From assembly GCA_017743275.1 (NCBI GenBank), contig JAGHZG010000149.1, forward strand, positions 1-5,341: a stretch of 5,341 nt of DNA. Reading direction: 5' to 3'. This document shows, piece after piece, positions 5,093-5,341 of the stretch. The translations under genes were made by a program, and so were the position numbers. This stretch comes from Chloroflexota bacterium. GTDB taxonomy: Bacteria; Chloroflexota; Anaerolineae; B4-G1; DUEL01. The notes beneath the pieces were generated by a model. That model was not told where the DNA came from, made no database searches, and saw only the letters and a program-made list of their open reading frames with translations. The number at the start of each line of letters is the position of its first letter. Position 1 is the stretch's first letter.

Positions 5093-5121
5093 CCCTACGA
5101 TTCCCCTACGATTTCCCTACG
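5093..5121 (+). repeat. 11-bp direct repeats (CCCTACGATTY)
   Basis: Three contiguous units are present: CCCTACGATTC (5093-5103), CCCTACGATTT (5104-5114) and the partial CCCTACG (5115-5121). An 11-base period is close to one helical turn, as in operator or iteron arrays, but no cognate gene is visible. A weak promoter-like TTGACG (5083-5088) with TACGAT (5107-5112) overlaps the array. Confidence 0.6.
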
Positions 5122-5224
5122 CGCCGCCCGGTCAGGGATGCAGCGCGAGAATTCGGTTCCCGGCGATGTACCACGGGTTGGTCCTGGGGCCATCGCTACA
5201 GACCACGCTGGTGTCAAGTCTCTT

Positions 5225-5270
5225 AAAATCGTACCGGGGGCAGAAGCCCAAAGTCCTGAAAAATCGTACC
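5225..5270. repeat. Direct repeat pair AAAATCGTACC
   Basis: AAAATCGTACC occurs at 5225-5235 and 5260-5270, 35 bases apart. Its core AATCGTA is the reverse complement of the TACGATT core in the 11-bp repeats at 5093-5121, so the two groups face each other across about 110 bases. Confidence 0.6.
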
Positions 5271-5341
5271 TCCAGAGTGCCGTAACGGCGGACACTTTCT
5301 GCGCTTACCGGCTTTTATGAACCCCTCACCCCCCTCGATCC

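Larger units (their letters stand above)
4755..5341. other. 587-base region without a convincing gene
   Basis: No frame on either strand gives a protein with a recognisable domain or a start supported by a Shine-Dalgarno sequence. The stretch 4755-4890 contains no repeat or motif that I can name. The rest holds a perfect hairpin, an inverted repeat, a candidate promoter and TACGATT-core repeats, listed separately. A minus-strand open stretch of 60 codons (5314-5135, ending in TGA 5134-5132) lacks any ATG. The region may be a decayed mobile element or an intergenic repeat cluster. Confidence 0.5.

Noticed and set aside
4906..5226. 106-codon plus-strand frame after the hairpin
   Set aside because: It runs through the hairpin, the inverted repeat and the 11-bp repeats. 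The translation has no domain, and its ATG-independent start lies inside the stem.
1..5341. A multi-gene defence, secretion or biosynthetic system
   Set aside because: Only four intact genes of ordinary families are present, and no known system component was recognised. The novelty here is in the repeats and gene junctions.

Overview
The window is GC-rich bacterial DNA. Its gene content (an HDAC-family deacetylase, a LysM/M23 wall hydrolase, a DUF2007-like protein and an EamA transporter) and the many short tandem repeats between genes fit a Chloroflexota (Anaerolineae-like) genome. That placement is an inference from style and family resemblance; there is no rRNA or marker gene here to prove it.

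Layout. Bases 1-500 hold two gene remnants back to back. On the minus strand is the frameshifted N-terminal part of an IS110-family transposase (about 71-284). On the plus strand is the C-terminal cysteine-rich SPASM-type tail of a radical SAM enzyme (about 295-492). A near-consensus sigma-70 promoter (489-516) overlaps the stop codon of that tail and faces the first intact gene. Bases 519-779 are a non-coding leader framed by inverted arrays of an octamer (ACACAAAG) and containing a heptamer array and small hairpins.

A two-gene unit follows: a zinc-dependent histone-deacetylase-family amidohydrolase (801-1838) and a secreted protein with three LysM domains and an M23 endopeptidase domain (1850-3295). 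The junction between them is built from an AATGACC heptamer array that supplies both the stop codon of the first gene and the start codon of the second. A small DUF2007-like gene on the minus strand (3222-3551) converges on the peptidase gene and overlaps its 3' end, probably because of a frameshift.

The divergent intergenic region 3552-3872 is almost entirely repeats: a heptamer array at each side and helically spaced ATCCGTG decamers in the middle. The right-hand heptamer array runs without a gap into the ATG of an EamA/DMT-family membrane transporter (3873-4754), leaving no Shine-Dalgarno sequence. The last 587 bases (4755-5341) have no convincing gene. They contain a perfect 23-bp hairpin, a 13-bp inverted repeat, a candidate promoter and copies of a TACGATT core motif.

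No defence system, CRISPR array, tRNA or rRNA is visible. The most unusual theme is that repeat families with unit lengths of 7, 8, 10 and 11 bp fill most of the gaps between genes, and in two places they form the gene boundaries themselves.
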